Source of the DNA: Gammaproteobacteria bacterium 53_120_T64
GTDB lineage: Bacteria > Pseudomonadota > Gammaproteobacteria > Pseudomonadales > Porticoccaceae
NCBI GenBank assembly: GCA_002162815.1
Contig: MAAT01000028.1
Span: forward strand, 124,001-188,000
Length of the DNA stretch: 64,000 bases
Direction: 5' to 3'
A program made the translations under genes and the position numbers. Positions 1-9,700 of the stretch are shown piece by piece. Position 1 is the stretch's first letter, and every line of letters starts with the position of its first letter. The notes below the pieces were generated by a model. It searched no databases. It was given only the letters and a program-made list of their open reading frames with translations, and had not been told where the DNA came from.

Positions 1-1
1 C

Positions 2-1360
2 GGCCGGGTACAAGGCTTTAAAACGGGCTACACCGCCAGCCATGACTATCTGTTGCACTATGGCAAAAACCTGTCTTTAGCCCCCGGGGCTCAGGCGAAA
101 CTACTACTGCGCATTGACAGTCCCTACTTCGCCTCTTTTCCCGATTTTGAATGGCTGTCCGCAGCGCAGTTCAAGCACCGCGTGGCCTGGGAGAATGTGC
201 TGACACTGATCGCTTTTGGCGCTCTCCTCACCCTCGCTCTCTATAATCTCTTCATCTTTATCAGTACCCGCGACAGGGCCTATATTTACTATGCCGTTTA
301 TCTCACCGCCTATTTTTTAGCCTGGGCATTTACCTTCCATCTTCCCGCCGAGCTCTTCCACTTACACAACCTGCAACTACACTATATCCCTTTCTTTTTA
401 TTACCCATCTTGAACACCTTGTTCTATATGGAATTTCTGGAGCTAAAGAAACGCTTCCCGCGCCTAGCGGCCTGGAGTCGAGTCAACTACTGGTTGCCGC
501 TGTTATTGCTACCCAGTTGTTTTATCGCCCTGCCCTATGCACATACGCTGGCCACCCTGGCCATTAGCTATTGGCTGGCCCTCGCGCTTATTAGCTCTAT
601 TGCCTGTATGCGCAGTGGCTTTCGACCGGCGCGTTATTTCGTCTTCGCGTTTATTGCCCTGCTTGTACCGGGTATGATTATCCTGCCGGCCAACCTTGGT
701 TTGCTTCACGATCCGATTCGAAACGCAGAGCTGTTTACCTTAATCGGTGGCACCTTCGATGCGATTCTGCTGGCGTTGGCACTGGCGGACAAGATTCGAA
801 TTCTCTCCAATGACAAAGACCAGGCCCTACAAAGCCTGCAAAAAATGCTCACCATGACGCGCACCGATCACCTCACCGGCATCGCCAATCGCCACGCCTT
901 TGACCAAGACTTTAACCAGCTTTTTGATTCAGCACCCCTGGAACATGATGGCTCCCAACAGGTTCTCTACCTGATTGATTTAGACGGAATGAAGCGTGTG
1001 AACGATAACCACGGGCATTTGCGTGGCGACCAGCTACTGTGCACATTTGCCGCTCACCTCAGCAAGCTGCCAATGGATGACTGCCAGGTTTACCGCATCG
1101 GCGGCGATGAGTTCACCATTGTCGCAACGATGGATAGGAAAAGTGAAATCAATGCCGCCATTGCCCGCATTGAACAGCAACTGAGTGAAAATGACTATCG
1201 AGGGGTGGGTATCAGCTACGGCATCGCCAATGCCCACGAGTGCACATCAACCCACGAGATGATCAGCCTAGCTGACCAACGCATGTATCAATACAAAACA
1301 TCACAGCGTCAAGCCAGGGCCGATGATGCACAGACTCTGACACTGGCCACCAGGCGCTGA
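2..1360 (+). CDS. Membrane diguanylate cyclase with 7TMR-DISM module (5' truncated)
   Basis: The reading frame is open from base 2, so the start lies outside the window; the methionine at 53 is probably internal. The first visible part resembles the end of an extracellular 7TMR-DISM domain. It is followed by about seven hydrophobic segments (bases 190-800), a short linker and a C-terminal GGDEF domain. The cyclase motif RIGGDEF is intact near base 1095, and the domain start TDHLTGIANRHAF is typical, so synthesis of c-di-GMP from GTP at the inner membrane is expected. No RxxD inhibitory site is visible before GGDEF. The ligand is unknown. The family call is firm; the full length is unknown. 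Confidence 0.88.
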   Translation, partial: GRVQGFKTGYTASHDYLLHYGKNLSLAPGAQAKLLLRIDSPYFASFPDFEWLSAAQFKHRVAWENVLTLIAFGALLTLALYNLFIFISTRDRAYIYYAVYLTAYFLAWAFTFHLPAELFHLHNLQLHYIPFFLLPILNTLFYMEFLELKKRFPRLAAWSRVNYWLPLLLLPSCFIALPYAHTLATLAISYWLALALISSIACMRSGFRPARYFVFAFIALLVPGMIILPANLGLLHDPIRNAELFTLIGGTFDAILLALALADKIRILSNDKDQALQSLQKMLTMTRTDHLTGIANRHAFDQDFNQLFDSAPLEHDGSQQVLYLIDLDGMKRVNDNHGHLRGDQLLCTFAAHLSKLPMDDCQVYRIGGDEFTIVATMDRKSEINAAIARIEQQLSENDYRGVGISYGIANAHECTSTHEMISLADQRMYQYKTSQRQARADDAQTLTLATRR

Positions 1361-1397
1361 ACCCGATAAGACTCAGCGCCTCGCCGCAGCTAGTCAA

Positions 1398-4300
1398 TCA
1401 AAAGTCTGTTTCACCCTTGATGATCTTTGGATAACCAATCATTGCCCGCGAGCATTGCATGCCTGCCATCACGGCTGCCTCGACACAACCGGCATTGAGG
1501 CCGGTTTTAATCCAGTCACCGGTCATAAATAAATTATTAAAACCGGAGCCATCGGTAGCGATACGATGCTGGCTGCTATTCACCACCGACATCACATAGT
1601 GCTCGGAGGGATCAATATTGGCACGCCAGAATTGACTGTCAAAGCGCGCCTTGCCACTACCTCCGTCCGGGTCAAGCAGCCACTGCCACTTAAAATCACC
1701 GGCACTGCCGGCATAGGGCCAGAGTGCCGTTATGCGCTGATCGAGCTGCTCAAGGGCATTCTCCTTGGCCTGCTGCTTACAGCGCGCGGGAAATTCGTGG
1801 TCGGTGATAGGCGGAAAGTTATCCACCGGCATGGCACTGCAGAAATAGGAGACGTTTTGGGGCTGCTCACCGGCCGGCCAATCTTCACGACAGAGCAGTT
1901 GATCCATCGGTGCCCAGGTATCATAGGGCTCTGAAAAGCCACTCAACACAGGCTCCTGGCCCTCCGGCAGATCGCTCCAACCGAGCTCGGCGAGGTCCTT
2001 ATTCATCCAAACCTGGTAGGCTTGAGTGACCACGGTCTTGACCTCTTTGCAGGTGGTCTGCAGCGCCGGGCTTTGCGCCAATAACTGCGGACAAATTTGC
2101 GGAATCGACGCCACCGATATACCGAACACGATGCGGTCGAAATCCCTCCCCTTCTTCAGTGTCAGTGCCGGGAGTGGCTGGCCAAATTCAGCCTGATACA
2201 GCTCGGGCCAGTTACTCCAGTTAGACTCAAGGTTGACATTTTCCGCCTGTAGCAGAGCGGCTTGTTGCGGGTCTATCTGCCCATAGAGCGGCGTGCTTGG
2301 CCAGCAACCCAGGCCCTTAACATCGATTAATGGGTCGTAAAGCTCACTGCCGTCCACCACGCTCACCTGCTGCGTGAGGTGGATTTCTTCGATGCTATCG
2401 CCCTGGGGTATGAGCTCATCGACTTTGTGGAAAAACTTAAACTTCACCCCACGCTCTTTCAAGACTTCATAAATCGGTGTAAACACGGTATCGCCCATAC
2501 CCGCCTGCATCTTGTACATCACGCTGCCCTTATAACAAACGCCAATACGCATCATCGCGCGCAATATAGTGCCGGCTTCGACATTGGGCTTATTAAAGTC
2601 GCCGCCTTCGTAGGCAAATACCAAGTCGTAAAAACCGCGAATCGGTGCGGAGTGCACGCTGTACTTTGGGTTGGCGCCGTGTTTTTCCAACCAAGCATAA
2701 AAATCGATATCATTGATGACATCGAAACCTTGCTCAAACACATCGTCCTCTAACATGCCCGTCAGCACCGCTAGGCCGAGATCGATGGTAATAAAAAGAC
2801 GCCGTAACTCATCGTGACTATCGAGCTCGGCATCGATATCCCGTTCGATGGATTCTTTAATCGTCTGCAAGCCCTGCTTCAACAGTGATCGCTGCAAGGA
2901 TGAATGATCAGTGAAGACACCGGACATATTGTGAATCAGCGTGTGCAGAGTATCGATAGCACTTGAAATATCATCACCCAGCTCGTCAAAATTCTCTTTA
3001 ACTTCTTCGGCCAGTCGCTTGAACCAACTGAGGTGCTTGTCGGACTCAGAGATTTTAAGCGCCGGCACCGACTGTTCACGCAGGTCGTGAAAATCGGCCA
3101 GCAATTTTTTAATCCAACCCCATGCTGCCACGGCAATATTCCAGAGGGTAATCGACTCACTGCCATCACCCGGCTCGCCTGGTAGTGTCGGGAACATTAT
3201 CGGCCAGGTTCTCCACTCCTGATTAATATGCTCAGACAGCGCGATAAAATCATGGGGTTTAAAGGCCTCTTGCCACGTCGCGAGCGGCGCGTCACTGGGT
3301 CGGTCGAGCGCCGTGTAAGCCTCTTTCATCATCGCAAAGGCGTTTTCATAAAACCCGAACCAAATATGTAAGCCGTGCTCTTCAATGCGCTCACCGTATT
3401 CGGCATTGCGGCCACTGGCACCCTTGCCACCCAAACGCCAAGCCATTTGATAGACCGTTATATCGTATTTATTTTCCCAGCCCTCTTCATTGGTCAAATA
3501 ATAGGCGCTGGTCATGGCACTAACCCCGCCCCCCAAGATGGCAATTTTTTCGCGTTGAACCTGCGAGTTATCAACCAGCTCTTCACCCGCCGTGACCGTA
3601 AAATCAAAATACAGGTTGTAGGGCATGATCGCCGGCGAGACCCCGATGTCTAAACCCAGGGTTTTATCGAGGGGAAAACTATCGAAATTATGCACCGTCG
3701 CCTCGTATTCATAACCCAATATCGAACCGCTGTGCACCTTATCAACATTCGCTGGTGCCGTGATCAGCGCCTGGTACACCGCTTTGACACCGGCTGAATC
3801 TGGAAACTGCTTTAAAAAAATCTGCGGGATATGTGGCTTCATCAACATTGAGATCACCTCTTGCCAAGCAGCGGCATCGAGGTCTAAAAAGTCGGGCATG
3901 GAGCGAAGAACTTCAAAAGCCTGCTCCAAAAAATCAATGAAATTCTTGATCGGCCGATGGGGATTATTTTTTTTGCTGGCATTCACCTCCAGCAAGGGAT
4001 GCAGAGCCATCTCCGACTCAACAGAGAACGTCTTAAAGCCTTGAGCATTAACACTAAAGTGCAATGGATCAGCGCCCAACTCGGGAATTTGGTACTCACA
4101 CAGGTATTTTGGGTAACCGTACAACTCACGACCATTGATCATCGCCATGCCACTATCGACAAAAATATGGCAGGGATAACTATAAACGTGGGCGATATCC
4201 CCGTCATCATCGAGTTGCCCAACAATTACCCAGGTGACAATATCCACCTCGGTGATCCAGCCCTTGTCTTTATCGACCGCAACCGTAGAGTTGGCATGGC

Positions 4301-4514
4301 CAACCCGCGTAAAGGTGGTCAATACATAGGGTGAAAGTACTTTTAGCTTTAACTTGCCAGCTGCCACCATATTCAGTGTTTCATCAATGGTTTTCTGTAA
4401 AACTGGCAACTTTCCCTTGAGAAAGAAGCCGTACATATTGGCTTTTTTTAGTTGTAACGGCGTGTGCATAATTGGCGAGCCACCGGCATAGATAAAATCG
4501 GGACGATCATTCAT
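1398..4514 (-). CDS. Fusion of acetoacetate-decarboxylase-like and FAD amine-oxidase-like domains
   Basis: 1038 aa in two parts. Residues about 1-310 resemble the acetoacetate decarboxylase superfamily: the stretch GRELYGYPK (128-136) matches the active-site region, with K136 at the Schiff-base lysine position and Tyr where classical enzymes have a second Lys. From residue 323 a Rossmann FAD motif (ILGGGVSAMTSAYYL) starts a phytoene-desaturase/flavin amine-oxidase-like domain that includes RLGGKGASGRN and EHGLHIWFGFYENAF. A helical, charged insert lies at about 450-600. No signal peptide is visible. The FAD family often acts on isoprenoid or lipid substrates, but the substrate here is unknown. 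The gene stands alone, 286 bp downstream of the kinase pair on the same strand. The domain calls are good; the function is open. Confidence 0.8.
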   Translation of the reverse strand: MNDRPDFIYAGGSPIMHTPLQLKKANMYGFFLKGKLPVLQKTIDETLNMVAAGKLKLKVLSPYVLTTFTRVGHANSTVAVDKDKGWITEVDIVTWVIVGQLDDDGDIAHVYSYPCHIFVDSGMAMINGRELYGYPKYLCEYQIPELGADPLHFSVNAQGFKTFSVESEMALHPLLEVNASKKNNPHRPIKNFIDFLEQAFEVLRSMPDFLDLDAAAWQEVISMLMKPHIPQIFLKQFPDSAGVKAVYQALITAPANVDKVHSGSILGYEYEATVHNFDSFPLDKTLGLDIGVSPAIMPYNLYFDFTVTAGEELVDNSQVQREKIAILGGGVSAMTSAYYLTNEEGWENKYDITVYQMAWRLGGKGASGRNAEYGERIEEHGLHIWFGFYENAFAMMKEAYTALDRPSDAPLATWQEAFKPHDFIALSEHINQEWRTWPIMFPTLPGEPGDGSESITLWNIAVAAWGWIKKLLADFHDLREQSVPALKISESDKHLSWFKRLAEEVKENFDELGDDISSAIDTLHTLIHNMSGVFTDHSSLQRSLLKQGLQTIKESIERDIDAELDSHDELRRLFITIDLGLAVLTGMLEDDVFEQGFDVINDIDFYAWLEKHGANPKYSVHSAPIRGFYDLVFAYEGGDFNKPNVEAGTILRAMMRIGVCYKGSVMYKMQAGMGDTVFTPIYEVLKERGVKFKFFHKVDELIPQGDSIEEIHLTQQVSVVDGSELYDPLIDVKGLGCWPSTPLYGQIDPQQAALLQAENVNLESNWSNWPELYQAEFGQPLPALTLKKGRDFDRIVFGISVASIPQICPQLLAQSPALQTTCKEVKTVVTQAYQVWMNKDLAELGWSDLPEGQEPVLSGFSEPYDTWAPMDQLLCREDWPAGEQPQNVSYFCSAMPVDNFPPITDHEFPARCKQQAKENALEQLDQRITALWPYAGSAGDFKWQWLLDPDGGSGKARFDSQFWRANIDPSEHYVMSVVNSSQHRIATDGSGFNNLFMTGDWIKTGLNAGCVEAAVMAGMQCSRAMIGYPKIIKGETDF

Positions 4515-4800
4515 TCAATTATTTCCATATTTATTCGTTATTTATTCCTAACAGCATGACCGTAGCCATGGCGCAATGACCCATCAATACTGGCGGTAAC
4601 GCCGCGTACAAGTAATTGAGATTACAGCCTTAAGGGAATAATGGGCCGCCGAAAAGTACTGGCAGGATAGGCCATAGTCAATCGACAATAAGTAACATCG
4701 AGACTTGGTCGAGTTGACCGCACTATTGACAGGTAGAAACTGCGACTCCGCAAGAGCGGTAGGGTTTCATCCGTACCCAGAAATTAAGTCCACAGACACA
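4515..4800. other. Intergenic region between fusion oxidoreductase and hybrid kinase
   Basis: 286 bp between two minus-strand genes. I see no open frame of useful length, no hairpin with a T tract and no clear promoter. It must hold the leader of the fusion oxidoreductase gene and the 3' end of the kinase transcript. Confidence 0.5.
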
Positions 4801-6726
4801 CTAAAGCGATGAAATGGCCTTGCCAACTGCACGCAATAAATCACTACTCAGATAGGGTTTAATAATAAAACCCTTAAAGCCATAGTCTTGATAGTTGGCG
4901 ATGACGGGGTCGTTAGAATAACCACTCGAAACCAGCGCGCAGACTTGCGGATCAATATCTAAGAGTTTTTTAATAGTATCTCGACCGCCCATGCCCCCCG
5001 GAATGGTGAGATCCATGATTACCAGCTTAATCGCCTGACCGCACTTCATCGCCTCGCCATACACAGCCAGAGCCTGATCGCCATCGACGGCGTGAACGAC
5101 ATCGTAACCACCCACTTCGAGCATACTCTGAGTGACTTCGCGGATCATTGTCTCGTCATCCATCACCAGTATGGTGCCACTACCTTCAAGGGTCTCACGG
5201 TTGTCATCAGCAACCAGAAGAGCCGTCTTTACTGCCGGTAGGTAAATAGTAAACTTTGTGCCCTCACCCAAGCTTGATTGGCAGGAGATATGACCCGAGT
5301 GCTTATGGATAATGGAGTGAGTCACCGCCATACCCAGACCACTACCCTCGTGCTTGGTGGTAAAATAGGGGTCAAATATTTTGTCAATCTGATTTTCTGC
5401 GATACCCACGCCCTCATCCTCAATATCGATGCGAATATAGTCACCGGATTTAAGTAGCGGCACGACGTTACTGCCCTCAAGCAATACCACGTTTTCACAG
5501 AGAATACGGATCGTGCCACCCTCGGGCATGGCATGGCGGGCATTGAGGACAATATTTTGAACAACTTGGCTAATCTGCCCCTTGTCGATGGAGGCCGCCC
5601 ACAAATCGTTGTCGCGATCGATACGACAACTAATATTCGCACCGGAGAGGGTGAAATTTGCCGATTCTTGAATGACCTCAAAAATTGAGGCGAGTTCGAG
5701 AATCGGCTCCCCGCCCTTAGAAAAGGTCAGCAATTGCTGAGTTAATTTACTGGCGCGCTCCGAGGCCTTTTCAGCGGCGTCTAGAAATTTATAAGCTCGA
5801 CTGGCCGGGTCAATAAGACCCTTACTGATATTAATATTGCCCATAATACCGGTCAGTATATTGTTGAAATCATGGGCAATACCGCCAGCGAGGACGCCGA
5901 TAGAATCGAGTTTTTTGGTTTTGGCCAATTCGTCATCGATGCGATTGGCGAGGGTGACATCGCGAAAAACCAGTACGCTGCCAATGATTTTACTGTCGCG
6001 GTCGCGAATGGCGGCACCGCTATCGGCAATACTGCGCAGGGTTCCATCCCTCGCGATAAGAGCAGTATGATTGGCTAGGCCAATAATGAGTCCCGTTTTA
6101 AGGGCTTGCGCGGCCGGATTTTCACAAACTTCTTGCGTTTGTTCATTAATAATATGAAAGACTTTGCTGAGCGGTTGCCCTAGGGCCTGATCCGCTGCCC
6201 AACCGGTCAACTCCGCCGCGACCTTATTCATCATGCTCACCCGGCCCTCGAGGTCACTGGCAATCACGCCATCGCCAATGCTGCGCAAGGTGACGGCGAG
6301 AAATTCTTTTTCTTGCTCAAGCGAGTCATAGGCCTCCTTGAGTTCGCGCTGCAGACGGATTTTTTCTGCCGATGAATTGATCGCCAATAACAGCACTTTG
6401 GGATCGAGGGGCTTGCGTAAAAAGTCGACGGCCCCGACTTTAAGGGCCTCTAGGGCGCTGTCGATATCACTGTGAGCAGAAATAATAATAATTTGCACAT
6501 CGGGGTACTGCTTGCGCACGCGCCGCGCGAGATCCAGGCCATCCATTTCCGGCATACGTACATCCGTAATGAGTATATCTATACTTTGTTGACCCATCAG
6601 CTCCAGAGCGTCATGTCCCGAACCGGCGCTAGTAACATCCAATGCTTGTTTGCGTAGGCTATAAGAGAGTAAGTTTCGTATTTTTTCCTCATCATCGACA
6701 ATCATTACTTTTAGTAAGTCTTGCAT
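4801..6726 (-). CDS. Hybrid sensor histidine kinase: receiver-PAS-kinase-receiver
   Basis: 641 aa, soluble. An N-terminal receiver (about 5-120) has the acidic pair D11/D12, the phospho-acceptor D55 and K106. A short coiled linker leads to a PAS domain (about 145-260). The kinase core follows, with phospho-acceptor H285 in AHDFNN, ATPase boxes NIVLNARHAM and DEGVGI, and GSGLGMAVTH. A second receiver (about 518-640) carries D572 in IMDLTIPGG. The layout suggests a phosphorelay in which an outside kinase charges the first receiver and the core passes phosphate to the last. There is no DNA-binding output domain. It starts 56 bp after the 1895-aa kinase gene on the same strand, so the two are probably co-transcribed partners; this link is an inference. 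Confidence 0.9.
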   Translation of the reverse strand: MQDLLKVMIVDDEEKIRNLLSYSLRKQALDVTSAGSGHDALELMGQQSIDILITDVRMPEMDGLDLARRVRKQYPDVQIIIISAHSDIDSALEALKVGAVDFLRKPLDPKVLLLAINSSAEKIRLQRELKEAYDSLEQEKEFLAVTLRSIGDGVIASDLEGRVSMMNKVAAELTGWAADQALGQPLSKVFHIINEQTQEVCENPAAQALKTGLIIGLANHTALIARDGTLRSIADSGAAIRDRDSKIIGSVLVFRDVTLANRIDDELAKTKKLDSIGVLAGGIAHDFNNILTGIMGNINISKGLIDPASRAYKFLDAAEKASERASKLTQQLLTFSKGGEPILELASIFEVIQESANFTLSGANISCRIDRDNDLWAASIDKGQISQVVQNIVLNARHAMPEGGTIRILCENVVLLEGSNVVPLLKSGDYIRIDIEDEGVGIAENQIDKIFDPYFTTKHEGSGLGMAVTHSIIHKHSGHISCQSSLGEGTKFTIYLPAVKTALLVADDNRETLEGSGTILVMDDETMIREVTQSMLEVGGYDVVHAVDGDQALAVYGEAMKCGQAIKLVIMDLTIPGGMGGRDTIKKLLDIDPQVCALVSSGYSNDPVIANYQDYGFKGFIIKPYLSSDLLRAVGKAISSL

Positions 6727-6782
6727 AGAAGCGCTCTCCGACGAATTTTATCACTGGGGATGCCATTCATTTTTGATTCAGC

Positions 6783-9700
6783 CTAGCCAGCTTCGACAGG
6801 CATACTCACCTTAAACATAGCCCCCCTACCCTCCGCGCTAACGATTTCCATCTCGAAGTTAAATTCGCGCATGATGCCACTGATAATAGAGAGTCCCAGC
6901 CCCGTACCCTGGCCAGGTTGTTTCGTGGTAAAGAAGGGGTCGAGGCAGCTCTCTTTAACCTTTTCATTCATGCCCATACCATTATCTTCTACCTCTAAAA
7001 TTAAGCGCCGAGCAGGGACGTTGGGGTAGAGTTTGACACTAATACTTTTACCCTCGATCTGCGCTTTATCATCCACAGAATGGCGTGCATTCGAGAGCAA
7101 GTTGACGGCAATTTGCTGGAATTTTTGCGCGTCGACACGCACCATTGGTAGATCCCCGGCAATCTCCAGCCGCAATTCAATACTGTGCTGGTGAAACTGT
7201 TGTTGAAAAAACACCAGGCACTGGCGCAGCGGCACAGATACATCAATGGCTCTGGCCTCGGGTGAGTCGTCAAAATGTGCATAGACTCGCATGTTATGGA
7301 TAATGTCCGAGGCCTTATCAACCTCCTCGGAAATATCTTTGCTAACGGAGAGTATTTGCTCTTGCTCAAAATCTCCGCTTTCAAGCTCATCGCGAATAAT
7401 ACTGGAGGCGATTTTGATGATTTGCAGGGGTTGCCCCAACTCATGGGCAATTCCGGTCGCCATTTCACCCAGTGACGCCAAGCGCCCGGCATGGGCCAAT
7501 TGCGCCTGCTTGTCCTTTAACTCGGCCGTTCTTTCCGCCACTAGTTTTTCCAGCTCTTCCTCATTGCGCTTTTGGGCAGTAATATCGCGTCCCGATGGCA
7601 CAATGAAGATCACCTCGCCTGCGCTGTCAAAAATTGGCGTCAGGGTAAATTCGACCTCAATAAAGCGATCCTCACCTAGACACAAGCGGTAATCGCGAGT
7701 CACTGCAGCACCTTCTGCGGCAGTCTTTAAGTCGCTACGCATTTGTGCCGTGACACTGGCGGAATAGCTCCACCAGGGGAAATCAAAAAATGTTTTACCG
7801 ACAATATCACTGCTCGAATAAGACCCCATGCTCATGCTTTTTTTATTCAAAAAAAGCACATCGCCAGCGGGGCTTAATAAGCCCGCAAAACTATCGATAC
7901 CATCGAGCACCGAGCGCAATTGATGCTCTCTGGATTTTATTTCATCGGCGGCAATATGAGTTTCTAGAATGAGAGAAGCATTTTTAAGGGCGATGGCCGC
8001 CTGCGCAATAAGCAAGCCTGTCATTTCTATCTGCCGGTCGCTAAAGGCAGATTTTATCAATTTATTCTCAAGATAAATAACGCCGAGAACCTGTTGTTGA
8101 ATAATAATGGGGATACAGAGGATAGAGCGCAATTTATTTTTCGATACCGTCGCATCGCTGACAAACTCACCCTCCTCGAAGGCATTGTTGAGAATAATTG
8201 TTTCTTTTGAATGCAGACAGTAGTGCGCGATGCCCATACTTAGATTTTCTGTCGAAAAATGATTTTCATTACTAAAAGCTAGTGATATTTCGTTTTGCTT
8301 AACCCCGCTGACGGCGGGCAATAACTCATGGTTTTTATGGATCAATAGGTAGCCGGTTTGTACGCCAAGACGACTCATTACAGAATTTATAATCAATTTT
8401 AACAAATGATTAAAATTCAATTCGCCAGTGATAGCGCTAACCACCTTGAAGAGATAGTTGTACGTCAACTCATTTTCCAGATCATAGCCTTCAAGACCTT
8501 GCTGCACTGTTGGCTCGACAGTCTTTTCCGGAACAGTATTGACTAGCGCCGGGGCAAGGCTTTGAGGGCTCTCTGGGGAGTCATTAATACCTGCTATTGG
8601 CTCTTGTAATTGCTCGACTTTAGCCGCCGCACCGCAGCTCAGATAGAGCGCCCTGGCACTGTCAATATAGCTCTGCCAGGCATAGTGCTGCCGGGCTTTA
8701 AGCTGGCTGGCCAGGCGCTCATTGGCGACGGCCTCAAGTAGCACGTAACCTTGCTGGTGACTGGCGTCAATGACGTCCTGATAGGCAATGCGTATCGCCT
8801 TGAAATCACCCTGCTGGACCGTTGTTTCCGCCTCCATTAGCGCCAGGTAGGGACGGAGGATGGGGCCGTGTACCGCCCATTCACGGACTTGTTTGAGTAG
8901 CACGGCCTGACTCTCACTCTGCCAATGTTCAATATTGACGAGATATTGCGCCACATGCCAGAGCCGGTAGGCAACGGTATTGAGAATACTCGACAAGTGT
9001 TGTTTGGCACTTTCGACCTGTTGTTGCGCACGCTGTTGCTGGCCCAGAAAGTAAGCGCTAAGACTGCTAAAAACATGATAGAAAGCCAAGGGCATACTGT
9101 CTCGCCCCGGCTCCAGTTCTGCCAACAAGCGCTGTTGGCTCTGCTGAGTAAGAGCGTCGACCGTGGTGTGCAATAAGGGCTGGAGTGCGGCGTAAATGAC
9201 ACCGCCAATATGTTCGGTAAGCTGCAACTTGTATTGCCGAGCAAAGCTAATAATATTTTTTAATTCTTCTTCAAATTGATTAAGGTCACGCCCCTGCATA
9301 AATAAATAATACAGCGTTCCGCAATTTGTATAACCGGCATAGCCGATATCGCCGCTTTTTTTGCAGCTCTCTGTCGCCTGGCGGCAGCGCTCGATCATCT
9401 CCTCAATGGCTCTGGTGTTATGGGAGAGCAACCAGAGGCTTGTTGCCGTTGCCCTGGCCCGACCAAAACTATTGGGAAAGCGCTCGTTGAGTTGCTCCAT
9501 CAACTCCTCGTAGCGCGATGACAAACGATACTCACCATCAAGTTGGTAGTAGAAGGCAGCGATACCCACGGTAAAACACAGTGAGTTGCAAACGCCCAGC
9601 TCAGCGGCGAGGGCAACGGCACGGTGTCCGACCAGTCTTCCGTGCTGATTTTGCCCCGTGACATAGTAGGCCGGCGTTAACTCACCATAGACGTCCAACT

